Below the pieces are notes generated by a model that did no database searches, was not told where the DNA came from, and was given only the letters and a program-made list of their open reading frames with translations. Made by a program: the position numbers and the translations under genes. A stretch of 20,071 bases of DNA, taken from positions 1 through 20,071 of the IMG/VR virus record IMGVR_UViG_3300025118_000210. The stretch is one strand, 5' to 3'. Below, in pieces: positions 1 to 8,695 of this stretch (its first letter is position 1; every line of letters starts with the position of its first letter). This stretch comes from a virus.

Positions 1-2508
1 TATCGTTAATGTATTACCGTTTGTTATTGTTTGTGAAGAGCCTGATGTACCAGCAACGGTAAAGCTGGTCATTGCTCCGTCTGTTCCAGAAAAACTAAAG
101 TGTACTCCTACTCCATCGCCATCTGAAAATGAACCTGAGCTGACAACATGAGTAACTGGAACTTTTGTATATCCACTTGCATCGGTAACTGAACCAGAAA
201 CTTTAAAGATAGCATAAGTTGATGCTGTGCCTTCTTTAGTTATGGTTACAATTCCTTTTGCTGTAGTATTAGTTATATCATCCCAAGATTGAACATAACC
301 AGAAATGTCAGCAGATGCGTCATCAGCATCATCGACATATAAAACTGTTGCACTTGCTATCGTTGCGTGGTTCCACGCTATTTTTCCAGCTCCATTATCT
401 GCATCCGATGTGGAGTTATCCCAAGTCATTGAAAGTTGAGAGTTAGTTCCACTTGCTCCTGTAGAGCCTGTTGATCCAGTAGATCCTGTACTTCCAGTTG
501 AACCAGTATCACCTTTTAATCCATAAGGTGAAAAATGAACCGATAAACTATCGGCTGCCGAAAAAGTATTATTAGAACTTAAATGAGTAACAGCTAATTT
601 ATTATATCCACTAGCATCAGTTGTTGCTCCTGTAATTGAAAATCTTGCAAAAGTTGTTGCATCGTCAGTATCAACAATATGTAAATATCCTTTAATGGTA
701 GAGGTTGAATCATCCCATGTCAACACATCTGCTGAAACATCAACTCCATTTGCTTCCGCATCATCAATATAAATTGCTGTTGCACTTGCATAAGTACCAT
801 TATTAAATCGTATATCGCCAGAACCAGGATCAGCATCGGTTGTTGAAGTATCAAAATTATAATTATAACTTGGTATTGCTCCTTTTGTTCCTTTATCGCC
901 TTGCCTTGTAAAGTGAACGGATAAACTATCAGCCGCAGAAAAAGTATTATTCGATGCTATGTGTGTTACAACGAGTGTATTAAATCCAGAGCCATCGGTT
1001 GATGATCCTGTTATTGAAAATCTTGCGTATGTTGAACTATCATTAATATCTGTAATATGAAGATAGCCTTTTATTGTTGATGTTGAATCATCCCAAGTTA
1101 AAACATCTGTTACAGTATTGACTGAATTTTGGTCTACATCATCTATATAAATAGCTGTTGCCGAAGCGTAAGTACCATTATTAAATGCTATCTCTCCAGC
1201 ACCTGGATCAACTGCACTCGTTCCTGTGTCAAATTTATAAAAATAACCTGGTGAAGCACCAGCATCTCCATTTCTAGTAAAGGTAATTGATAATTCATCT
1301 GCTGCTGAAAAGGTATTGTTTGATGCTAAATGAACAACTGTAATTTTATTATAACCAGAGGCATCTACGACAGCAGCAGTAATTTTAAATCTTGCATAAG
1401 TCGTACTATCATTAATGTCAACGATGTGTAAATATCCTTTTATAGTTTCTGTTGAATCTCCCCATGTTTCGGTATCTGCTTGAGTGGTTACTCCATTTGC
1501 ATCAGCGTCATCAATATAGATTACTGTAGCCGATGCGTAAGTTCCATTGTTAAAAGAAACTTCTCCAGCTCCCGGATCTGCATCTGAAGTACCAGTATCA
1601 AATTTGTAATAGTAACCAGGAATTGCTCCATCTTCACCACTTGCTGAAAAAGATAAAAATACTTTATCTTCATCCGCTAAAGCTCCAGCACCATCAATAT
1701 AAGTTAAAGCTAATTTTGTATAACCAGAAGCATCTGTTACAGCACCTGATATTTTCCAAACGTGCCATACATCTAAAGCATTAGATTTTGTAACTCTTAT
1801 TCTTCCTCTGTTAGTATCATTGCCAGTTACATCATCAAAACTTTGAACCCATGCAGAAACATCAGTTGCATTTGCCTCTAAATCATCCACATAAGCAATA
1901 GTAGCTGATGCAAGTGTTGTGTTGTTAAATCTTATAATTCCTGATCCTGGATCAGAATCTGTCGTTGTTGTTGAATAAGTAAATTGTGCGCTGTCTCCTC
2001 CAGCTGGAAGGAAATCAGCAACAGTTGTTAAGTTTCCAGAACTATCAAATCCTAAAGTTTTAGATGCTCTAGTCGTAGCATCATCTGTAAATTCTGGTGT
2101 TGTAATAGTATTAGTTCTTGAAACTTTAAATGATCTATCTAATTCTTCTTGCAATTCCTGTGCTTGCATTAATGCTTTATCCAAAGCGTCTTCGTGAGTT
2201 TCAGCCGGGAAAGGATCGTTTGCTACATAATCAGTTTCTTGGGTTAAAGCTGTATTTCTTAAAATAACTAAAGTTGTTCCAGTAGCTGGTGCAGTAACCA
2301 TAGTTACAGTTCCACCAGCAGCTCCATTATCCGCTATACCATAATTAGTAGAACCAGTACCTTCAGTTTTTACTGTCTCTGTACCGGTAGCAGATCTTTC
2401 AATTACTGTTATTTCAGATGTAGAATTTATCGGAAATGTGTACGCAAACGCTGTAGTAGATGAATTTCCACTATAGGAGTTACGTAAAGTTGTAGTAGAT
2501 ATTGTCAT
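1..2508 (-). CDS. Tail fibre protein, T7 gp17-like N-terminus with repeat shaft (C-terminus beyond window)
   Basis: This is the host-recognition fibre attached to the short tail. I translated 836 codons with no stop; the frame is still open at base 1, so the receptor-binding tip is missing from the window. The start is ATG at 2506-2508. Residues about 13-150 look like the conserved T7-type fibre attachment domain: a beta-rich start (FAYTFPINSTSEITVIE), then VILRNTALTQETDY and DPFPAETHEDALDKALMQAQ leading into a helix. Residues about 176-808 are five diverged copies of a ~120-residue module, and a Gly-X-Y collagen-like linker lies at residues 663-687. No Shine-Dalgarno sequence precedes the ATG, unlike most neighbours; the 98-nt leader instead carries a phage-type promoter candidate and hairpins. 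The place after the core proteins matches T7 gene 17. The attachment role is inferred from the family; receptor specificity cannot be told. Confidence 0.9.
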   Translation of the reverse strand, partial: MTISTTTLRNSYSGNSSTTAFAYTFPINSTSEITVIERSATGTETVKTEGTGSTNYGIADNGAAGGTVTMVTAPATGTTLVILRNTALTQETDYVANDPFPAETHEDALDKALMQAQELQEELDRSFKVSRTNTITTPEFTDDATTRASKTLGFDSSGNLTTVADFLPAGGDSAQFTYSTTTTDSDPGSGIIRFNNTTLASATIAYVDDLEANATDVSAWVQSFDDVTGNDTNRGRIRVTKSNALDVWHVWKISGAVTDASGYTKLALTYIDGAGALADEDKVFLSFSASGEDGAIPGYYYKFDTGTSDADPGAGEVSFNNGTYASATVIYIDDADANGVTTQADTETWGDSTETIKGYLHIVDINDSTTYARFKITAAVVDASGYNKITVVHLASNNTFSAADELSITFTRNGDAGASPGYFYKFDTGTSAVDPGAGEIAFNNGTYASATAIYIDDVDQNSVNTVTDVLTWDDSTSTIKGYLHITDINDSSTYARFSITGSSTDGSGFNTLVVTHIASNNTFSAADSLSVHFTRQGDKGTKGAIPSYNYNFDTSTTDADPGSGDIRFNNGTYASATAIYIDDAEANGVDVSADVLTWDDSTSTIKGYLHIVDTDDATTFARFSITGATTDASGYNKLAVTHLSSNNTFSAADSLSVHFSPYGLKGDTGSTGSTGSTGSTGSTGASGTNSQLSMTWDNSTSDADNGAGKIAWNHATIASATVLYVDDADDASADISGYVQSWDDITNTTAKGIVTITKEGTASTYAIFKVSGSVTDASGYTKVPVTHVVSSGSFSDGDGVGVHFSFSGTDGAMTSFTVAGTSGSSQTITNGNTLTI
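85..1983 (-). repeat. Five tandem ~120-residue modules in the tail fibre
   Basis: The fibre shaft holds five copies at about 1621-1983, 1246-1614, 868-1245, 523-867 and 85-438 in transcription order. Each copy runs through the same landmarks: an aromatic-rich start, D-x-G-x-G then a phenylalanine/tryptophan-Asn pair, ASAT-x-x-Y-[IV]-DD, a W/F-D-D-[SV]-T stretch, a G-x-[LIV]-x-I strand, DASGY-x-K (with variants) and F-S-x-x-D near the end. Copies 2, 3 and 4 are closest to each other; copies 1 and 5 are more diverged. Marine phage fibres often carry modules of this look, probably beta-structured and trimeric. The fold is inferred. Confidence 0.85.
448..522 (-). other. Collagen-like Gly-X-Y linker within the tail fibre
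   Basis: Seven consecutive Gly-X-Y triplets (G-L-K, G-D-T, four G-S-T, G-A-S) followed by Gly separate repeat 4 from repeat 5. Gly-X-Y runs in phage fibres are known to form collagen-like triple helices, which suits a trimeric fibre. Shorter Gly-rich joints (G-D-K-G-T-K-G between copies 3 and 4, G-D-A-G between 2 and 3) lie at the other module boundaries, so this linker may be an expanded version of the same joint. Confidence 0.8.
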
Positions 2509-2540
2509 AATTTTTATATTTAGGTTGTGAGAAAGTGATT

Positions 2541-2561
2541 TGTAGGCATTAAAATCCTACA
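2541..2561 (-). promoter_or_regulatory. Hairpin in the tail-fibre leader
   Basis: A perfect 6-bp stem (TGTAGG / CCTACA) encloses a 9-nt loop, about 33 bases upstream of the fibre ATG. No U-run follows on the minus strand, so it does not read as an intrinsic terminator. It lies downstream of the putative phage promoter and would be part of the 5' untranslated region. A role in mRNA stability or processing is a guess. Confidence 0.4.
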
Positions 2562-2584
2562 CTATGTTTCTCTTTATTAAAATT

Positions 2585-2606
2585 TATCCATAGTGTCTAT
2601 ACTTTT
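2585..2606 (-). promoter_or_regulatory. Candidate phage RNA polymerase promoter for the tail fibre (SP6/T7 class)
   Basis: The minus strand reads AGTATAGACACTATGGATA. The core GACACTAT equals that of the SP6 promoter (GTGACACTATAGAAG) and resembles the T7 CTCACTATAG core. It falls between the gp16-like gene and the fibre gene, exactly where T7 has phi17. A related sequence precedes the capsid gene, and 12 bases (TATCCATAGTGT on the plus strand) recur exactly at 19644-19655. Because the phage polymerase gene is outside the window, the call rests on motif and position only. Confidence 0.55.
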
Positions 2607-5060
2607 TTATGGGGTTAAAAAATATTTTGACCCTTGGTTTTTATAGGCTTTTCGTCTCATTCTTCTAAAGTATCCTGGGTCTAAAAATTCTTTTATATGG
2701 TAGCCAATTAAGTAATCATAAGCTGCCTTGGTATAAAATAAATTTAAAAATGGTGTATTACCTTCAAGGATTGAATAATTGGATTTACCAAATTTCTTCA
2801 TATCTCCATTAATTAAATGTGTAAATGATGCTATAAATTTAGATAGATCAGCAAATGCTGGACCCATAGCTGTCTCTTGCAAAGAGCCACCATAACCATT
2901 TTTTAATTCTGAATATAAAAAATCTCCATAAATACCCATTCCACCACCTTGAACAAAAGCAGCACCCCAATTTTCTAACTTACTCATATCTCTTGGAGAT
3001 TTACCTTTTAATAAATCTTTGACTGTCATTGCAAGATAACCCATCATAGTTCCAAAAATAACCATAGATGCTAAACCAGTTGCTCTATTTCTGCCTACAC
3101 TTTCATTAGCCGGGTTATAACCTCTTAATTCTCTACCAATAACTTTTTGATAAATAGCAACTGGAAAAGATTTAAACTGTGTAAAAAATCTCATTAATTC
3201 CCCCTCAACAGTTCCTCTTTTCCATCCTCTATTTAAGTCTGCTCTTACTGCTGCATCTGGTTCTGGTGTACCGTGCATAGCTCTATCTAATAAAAGGTTT
3301 CTGTAAGAAATATGTAAATCTTGTCTAAAATTATCAGCTTCTCTTTTTGATACTTTTCTACCTAAATAACTATCAATACTTTCAATAGATATTTCATCTA
3401 TTTTTTCAGCTGTAATATATGTTTTACCATCTGCCTCTAATGCAGAAATAGATCTTAACATATTCCACTTACCATTATCAATACCATACATAGTTAAAAT
3501 GTTTTGCTCTCTAGCTGAAAGTTTGTCAAATGTTAATGATCTTTTCATTCCATATAATCTAGCAACACCAACTGTCATTGCTGATTTTAAATTTGAAACC
3601 CACCAGTTCAAAGCATTTAATTGATAAAATTTATTTGACAGAGATGCAAACTTACCCGTCATATCTCCTCTACCAGAAAATTTTTGGTTCATAACTCCAA
3701 TAGTAGTATTACTCATTACTCCCAAAACATCTAAAGCAACTTTATTTCTACCTAAACCAGTAAGTTGACCTAAAGCCTCTGCTAAACCAGTAAATAAACC
3801 TCTACCTTGGAACCTACTTTCTGTCATATAAGTAGCAAGATCGGCAAATGATGAAATGGTTGCAAATCCTAGTTTACCAGTACCTTGAAAAAAACGAAGA
3901 GCCATACCAATTTTAGCACCCATAGCATTATCAACTTGGTAAACTGAACCATCCACTTCCATAAATTCATTTTTAAATTTTTCAAATTTAAACTTTCCAT
4001 CTAATTTAGGATTTATCTTTGCAAAATGAACTTCTAAAATTTTTAACATTCTTTCAAAGTTTGCTTTAGGTTTAGTACCAAAACTATTCATTATACCAAT
4101 ATTTCTTGCTGATAATTGTAAACCGTGTACTACACTTTCTCTTAATCTTGGATTGCCAAATTTTTGATCGTACTTAAATCTGGCATCGGCATTTTTAAAA
4201 TGTAATACTCTGCCTTCACTTAATTTCTTTACAATACTTTGAGAACCATAAACTGCATCTAAACCATCATTTTTAAAAAAAACACCTGATCTTAATTTAA
4301 GCCACATATCATCTAAAATTTCATCAATGTTTTTTGCGCCACCAAAGGTTCTTTCTAAATCTAATAATGGTTTTATAATTTCTCTCCAAGCTGATTGATG
4401 TTGTTTCCAATCGGTTATAGATCTTCCAGCTGCTCCAATTAATTTATCTGGGTCATGGTATTGTCTTGTAATCCAATCATCTAGTTTACCAATGTTAGCA
4501 CCTAAATTATTTAAAATTGTTCTAACATGTTCATTATGTTTTTTAACAATTTCTGCGATAACTTTTGCATCTTTAACTCCAGTATTTTCTCCGGCTAACT
4601 CTCGATAAACTTCAATATCTAATTTACCATTTTGAAAAGCATCTAAAGCATTACCACCAGCTTTTTTTAAATCAGTAAACAAGTTAGTCATAAACTCTTC
4701 TTCTAAAGCAGCTTGATCGTTACCTATAGATCTTCTGGAACCTTTACCAAAATCTTGAATACCTACTAATATAGCTCTTATTCCTTTAATTGGATCTTTA
4801 GACCAACTATCTATTATATGATTTGATCTTTCTAAAACTTTAATAGTATCGTTTGCTAAATTTCTTTTATTAATTGCTTGTTCTATTTCTATTTCATCAA
4901 TAACTTTTTGTGCAAGTTTACTCTCTTCAATGTTAGCCTTTTTTAATGCTTGTTCAGCTGCTAAATTAGATTTAACTCTAGTTAAAACTGTATTAACTTC
5001 ATCATCTGTTAATAAATCTTTTATAACTCTTTTAACTTCAATTAAGCATTTATCTGCCAT
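2607..5060 (-). CDS. Internal virion (core/ejection) protein, T7 gp16 C-terminal-half-like
   Basis: A large (817 aa) putative internal-core protein that would be carried in the head and ejected to help move DNA through the cell envelope. Residues about 1-70 are charged and helical. The middle is mostly alpha-helical and contains an RQYHDPDKL stretch near residue 200. A hydrophobic segment lies at about 660-680. The C-terminus has NTPFLNLFYTKAAYDY and DPGYFRRMRRK (about residue 795), which I recognise from the C-termini of gp16-type core proteins of marine podoviruses. The start ATG overlaps the previous gene's stop (TAATG) and has AGGAG 6 nt upstream, so translation is probably coupled. With the 456-aa partner the total is 1273 residues, close to T7 gp16 (about 1,318). 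The gp16 relation is inferred from position, size and motifs; the exact role is uncertain. Confidence 0.7.
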   Translation of the reverse strand: MADKCLIEVKRVIKDLLTDDEVNTVLTRVKSNLAAEQALKKANIEESKLAQKVIDEIEIEQAINKRNLANDTIKVLERSNHIIDSWSKDPIKGIRAILVGIQDFGKGSRRSIGNDQAALEEEFMTNLFTDLKKAGGNALDAFQNGKLDIEVYRELAGENTGVKDAKVIAEIVKKHNEHVRTILNNLGANIGKLDDWITRQYHDPDKLIGAAGRSITDWKQHQSAWREIIKPLLDLERTFGGAKNIDEILDDMWLKLRSGVFFKNDGLDAVYGSQSIVKKLSEGRVLHFKNADARFKYDQKFGNPRLRESVVHGLQLSARNIGIMNSFGTKPKANFERMLKILEVHFAKINPKLDGKFKFEKFKNEFMEVDGSVYQVDNAMGAKIGMALRFFQGTGKLGFATISSFADLATYMTESRFQGRGLFTGLAEALGQLTGLGRNKVALDVLGVMSNTTIGVMNQKFSGRGDMTGKFASLSNKFYQLNALNWWVSNLKSAMTVGVARLYGMKRSLTFDKLSAREQNILTMYGIDNGKWNMLRSISALEADGKTYITAEKIDEISIESIDSYLGRKVSKREADNFRQDLHISYRNLLLDRAMHGTPEPDAAVRADLNRGWKRGTVEGELMRFFTQFKSFPVAIYQKVIGRELRGYNPANESVGRNRATGLASMVIFGTMMGYLAMTVKDLLKGKSPRDMSKLENWGAAFVQGGGMGIYGDFLYSELKNGYGGSLQETAMGPAFADLSKFIASFTHLINGDMKKFGKSNYSILEGNTPFLNLFYTKAAYDYLIGYHIKEFLDPGYFRRMRRKAYKNQGSKYFLTP

Positions 5061-6430
5061 TAAGATCTCCTAATTATACAGTTGACAGCAGCTTTAATTC
5101 CGTCTCTTATTTTAGCTTTGTTTTTAATTTTATTATCAATACTTTCCATGGCTTTAGTATTAGCTGCAACTTCAGCACTAGCAGCTTCATTGTTTAATTG
5201 TTTCTCCATATCTTTAGCTCTTAAAGATAAATTTTCTGCATCTAGTTCTTCTGCTTGAACTGTTTTATTTTCAATAATAGGCTCTGTTTTATTTGGATTT
5301 ACTCCAACATCATCTCTACTTAATTCTGTACTCTTAACTTTACTCGCAACTTTATTTTCGTTTACAATCTTTTCAACAACTGCTTTTTCTTTTGCTTCTA
5401 AATCTTTTAATTTTTTTTTAAGCTCAGTTATTTTTTTTAATGTACCAATATATTTTAATTTTCTTTTAGGATCTAATTTTTCTAAAGCAGCTATCTTTTG
5501 TTTAATATCTTTAATTTTTCCAAATAATTTTACACCTTCCTCGTTTAATTCTTTTCTTGAATTAACTAATGATTTTTTAAGTTCAGCTTTTGTATTATCT
5601 ATTTCAATTAAAGTGTCATTATTTAATCTTGAATTTTGAACTACCTCGCCAACATTAACAGCTTCATCATTTGCTGCTTTGGTTACTGCGTGTCTAAATA
5701 AATCATCTTTTAAGTGAGGATGTGATTTGGCAAGTCTTTGGTAGATATTATCTTTTCCTCTAACACTTGCTATAGCATCTCCTATTTTACCAAAACCAAG
5801 GTGCATACCAGAACCAAGAAGAGTTCCGGCAGTTAAGTTTAAAATAGTATCTTGATAGGTATAATCTGCTTGTTCTCTCTGTGCAACACCATAAACAATA
5901 GGTTCAACTAAAGTATTACCAACAAAACCTTCAATAGCACCTTTTGCTAATCTTGCTCTTGTTGCGCCAAGTCTTGCAACTAAACTGGCAAATCTTGCCT
6001 CCCTAACAACCGGTATAAAGGATGCTGCAATATTTATTGGATCTGTAAACGATGTAACTAAACCAGCTCCTAAATAAACAGCTTTTGATGCTAAATTTTG
6101 TGGAGCTTTAGCAAGTTTAGCAGATCTTGCTTGTTCAATTTTTTTTCTTTGAACTATATAATCTACTACACCTTTTCTAGTATCCTTTTCAAAGAATAAA
6201 CCCATATCAGCATATTGTTTATTTAATTCTTCTTTAGGAAGAACCTCATCACTAAAATTGTAAGCCTCTTGATATTCAAATGTACGAAACAAAGATGATG
6301 TTGGGTTAAAGTTCCAGGCTTGGTAAGCAGACGTTTTAGTTGCCTCCCATAGACCTACGTTAGCTGTTTGTGCAGCAGTATTAATAACATGATCCGGTAA
6401 CTTAAATGTATTAAATTTTAAATTTAACAT
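5060..6430 (-). CDS. Internal virion (core) protein, T7 gp16 N-terminal/middle-like
   Basis: A 456-residue putative core protein. Residues about 110-215 are small-residue-rich and hydrophobic, including TDPINIAASFIPV (129-141) and a Gly/Ala-rich stretch ending LLGSGMHLGFG (204-214). This pattern is typical of the membrane-active middle part of gp16-type ejection proteins. Residues about 280-360 are a highly charged, Lys/Glu-rich predicted coiled coil, and the last 90 residues are Ala/Asn/Lys-rich. I see no lytic transglycosylase motif (no Glu-Ser-x-x-Asn-type catalytic start), which T7 gp16 carries at its N-terminus. The start follows the gp15-like stop by 13 bases with only a weak ribosome site. 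The end overlaps the next gene by one base, and its last codons encode that gene's ribosome site. The family call is by context and architecture. Confidence 0.6.
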   Translation of the reverse strand: MLNLKFNTFKLPDHVINTAAQTANVGLWEATKTSAYQAWNFNPTSSLFRTFEYQEAYNFSDEVLPKEELNKQYADMGLFFEKDTRKGVVDYIVQRKKIEQARSAKLAKAPQNLASKAVYLGAGLVTSFTDPINIAASFIPVVREARFASLVARLGATRARLAKGAIEGFVGNTLVEPIVYGVAQREQADYTYQDTILNLTAGTLLGSGMHLGFGKIGDAIASVRGKDNIYQRLAKSHPHLKDDLFRHAVTKAANDEAVNVGEVVQNSRLNNDTLIEIDNTKAELKKSLVNSRKELNEEGVKLFGKIKDIKQKIAALEKLDPKRKLKYIGTLKKITELKKKLKDLEAKEKAVVEKIVNENKVASKVKSTELSRDDVGVNPNKTEPIIENKTVQAEELDAENLSLRAKDMEKQLNNEAASAEVAANTKAMESIDNKIKNKAKIRDGIKAAVNCIIRRS

Positions 6431-6443
6431 TGTTTATTATTTC

Positions 6444-8693
6444 TTATTTCCAAAAACTTGCCCCTAATCCTTTACTTTTATCTTCGTCTCTGCTTTCTAA
6501 TAGTTTGTTGTCTGGTATTTCTACACCAGTAATAGGCATTAAATTATATGTATCTGTAAATTTAATTTCTATTCTAGCTCCATTAGCATCAGATATTGGG
6601 ATCATCATACCGTTTTCTCTTGGTACATATAATAACAAACCATCTCCCTTTTCGTTAAGATACCAATTACCATTATTTTTAATATCAGAAACCATTAACT
6701 CTTGTATTTGCTGTTTTGATAAATTTTCAAATTTACTATCTAATTGTCCAACAACAAATTTTCTATCTTCATTTAATATTTCTTGGTCGATTGATCCATA
6801 ATGAGATAAATCTATTTTATTAAGATAATCTGTTAATTTGATTTCTTCTAAAATATAATCTGCTTTTTGTTCAATAAGACTTTGATTAATAGCTGTACCA
6901 TTAACATCTTTTGGTATCCAAAAAGTTTCATGGTATTTATAATCGCTTGAATGAGCCTCAATAATTTTACTTACAGCTTTATCTATTGTTAAATTTTCAT
7001 TAAACATTTTATAAAGAACTCCTTGATATAAAGCATCTGTAACCATGTTAATATGATTTACTTGATCTAATTCTCCAGCGGGTTGATTATTAACAACTGT
7101 TGCATAACCATTATCGTTTAATTGTTCAGCTATCCCTTTTTTAATATCGTTTAAATCAGCTTTCTTTAACATAGTTGAATTTTGTATATTTTTTTCTAAA
7201 CTCTTAACATCAAAACCATTAGCAATAGAAAGTTGAAGATCTCTATTATTGGTACTTAAAATTAAAGTTGCACCACCCGGTAAGTTGGCATCTTGTAATT
7301 GATTATAAATATCTGGCATCTTATTGCCATACTTGTCGCTTAAACCAAATAAGTAACCAATTTTTTTATTGACATCTATTTCATTATTAAAAGCTGCAAC
7401 AATATTATTAGCCTCTGCCTCGCTAATATATTTTCTTAAAGCAATAGGTACATTTTTTTCTTCGTAAATTTCATCTAATAAACTTGATCTTTCAGAAATA
7501 AGAGTTTGCGCTCTTTCGAAATTATCTGTGCTTTCAGCTAAATTAATTTCTTTTTCAAGAACTTTTAAATCTTCATTACTTGCTATATAATATCCAGCCG
7601 CATCTTTTTGAATTAAAGCCATTTTCTCATAAGCTATTTGTTCTAAATGTTTTTTAGCCTTTTCTTTAAATGCTAATTGATCTCCGGTAACTTCTATATT
7701 CTGTATAAGATTTAATTCTTGACCGTATTCTGAATCTTTAATGACTAAACTATTATCTCTAACTATGTCGCTAATAGTTAAAAATTCAAACATTTCAGTA
7801 TACTCTTTACTGTCTTTCCAAGGTTTAAGTAATTTTTCTTTTGTATAATTAGATGCCTCGCCAATCTTTGCGCTTGCATAATATTTTTTCATTTCTCGGC
7901 TTGACATAGCTTGTGCAGCATTTTTAGCTGAATTAACTAACTGCATTCTTTTATCTGCTGATAAATTTTTATAGTTAGTAAAACTATCTTTATCTTTTGC
8001 TAATATTTTGTCGTAAGTGTCTATTGCATCGTTTTCTAAATCATTACTAAATTTTAATATATCTACACCTTCCCAAGTTTGAAATTCAACTTGTTTGGCT
8101 TTAGCTCCAAATAACTCTTTAAATTCTGGGGATGCAAATTTATTTATTAAATTATCTGTTGCTATTTTATGTTCAACAGATCCTTCTTGTGATGTAGCTG
8201 CTTTAAATATATCTGGTTCCATTGATTTTAATTCAACGGTTCTAGTTTCTGTAATAAAATTAAGATAAGAATTTTTCTTAACAGTATTCATATCTGATAT
8301 TTTTGCTAATGCTAATTTTTCATTAAAAAATCTTTTACCAAAAATACCATCAACATTATTTTCTAAATAACCTTTTATTTTATCATATTCAGCTTGATAG
8401 TATGCAGTTGCTTTATCTGGGTCTGTCATTAAACCAGCTTTGACTTTAGCTTGATTTAATCCTTCAAAATTTTCATTACCATTAACTGCAACATCGTATG
8501 CTTTTAAAGCTGAGTTTTTTGATTTTCTTTCTTCATACTTAACATAAAGTCTTTCTCCGCTTGCAAACATATTACCCATTGCTCTACCTGGAGCGGCAGC
8601 GGTGTTTAAATCTATTTGCATTGCTCTTGTAGATTTTCTTTCACCAACTTCAGTTGTTGGTGCTATTTGTGTATTATAAATTTTAATTGCCAT
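6444..8693 (-). CDS. Internal virion protein, T7 gp15-like
   Basis: A 749-residue protein, almost the same length as T7 gp15 (747), in the gp15 position between the gp14-like and gp16-like genes. It is expected to be a middle layer of the internal core and part of the DNA-ejection tube. The sequence is mostly charged and helical, without a signal peptide or transmembrane span. Near the C-terminus a GNWYLNEKGDGLLLY stretch followed by a short beta-rich segment matches the usual ending of gp15-type proteins in marine podoviruses. The start ATG has AAAGGA a few bases upstream and begins 2 bases after the previous stop. The call rests on synteny and length more than on diagnostic residues. Confidence 0.72.
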   Translation of the reverse strand: MAIKIYNTQIAPTTEVGERKSTRAMQIDLNTAAAPGRAMGNMFASGERLYVKYEERKSKNSALKAYDVAVNGNENFEGLNQAKVKAGLMTDPDKATAYYQAEYDKIKGYLENNVDGIFGKRFFNEKLALAKISDMNTVKKNSYLNFITETRTVELKSMEPDIFKAATSQEGSVEHKIATDNLINKFASPEFKELFGAKAKQVEFQTWEGVDILKFSNDLENDAIDTYDKILAKDKDSFTNYKNLSADKRMQLVNSAKNAAQAMSSREMKKYYASAKIGEASNYTKEKLLKPWKDSKEYTEMFEFLTISDIVRDNSLVIKDSEYGQELNLIQNIEVTGDQLAFKEKAKKHLEQIAYEKMALIQKDAAGYYIASNEDLKVLEKEINLAESTDNFERAQTLISERSSLLDEIYEEKNVPIALRKYISEAEANNIVAAFNNEIDVNKKIGYLFGLSDKYGNKMPDIYNQLQDANLPGGATLILSTNNRDLQLSIANGFDVKSLEKNIQNSTMLKKADLNDIKKGIAEQLNDNGYATVVNNQPAGELDQVNHINMVTDALYQGVLYKMFNENLTIDKAVSKIIEAHSSDYKYHETFWIPKDVNGTAINQSLIEQKADYILEEIKLTDYLNKIDLSHYGSIDQEILNEDRKFVVGQLDSKFENLSKQQIQELMVSDIKNNGNWYLNEKGDGLLLYVPRENGMMIPISDANGARIEIKFTDTYNLMPITGVEIPDNKLLESRDEDKSKGLGASFWK

Positions 8694-8695
8694 TA

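Noticed and set aside
2521-2606. Intrinsic terminator between the core protein and fibre genes
   Set aside because: The hairpins present are not followed by a U-run on the minus strand; the gap is better explained as promoter plus leader.
6430-6801. Plus-strand 123-codon open frame
   Set aside because: It lies wholly within the gp15-like gene on the other strand, lacks a ribosome site, and its composition is the antisense of an AT-rich gene.
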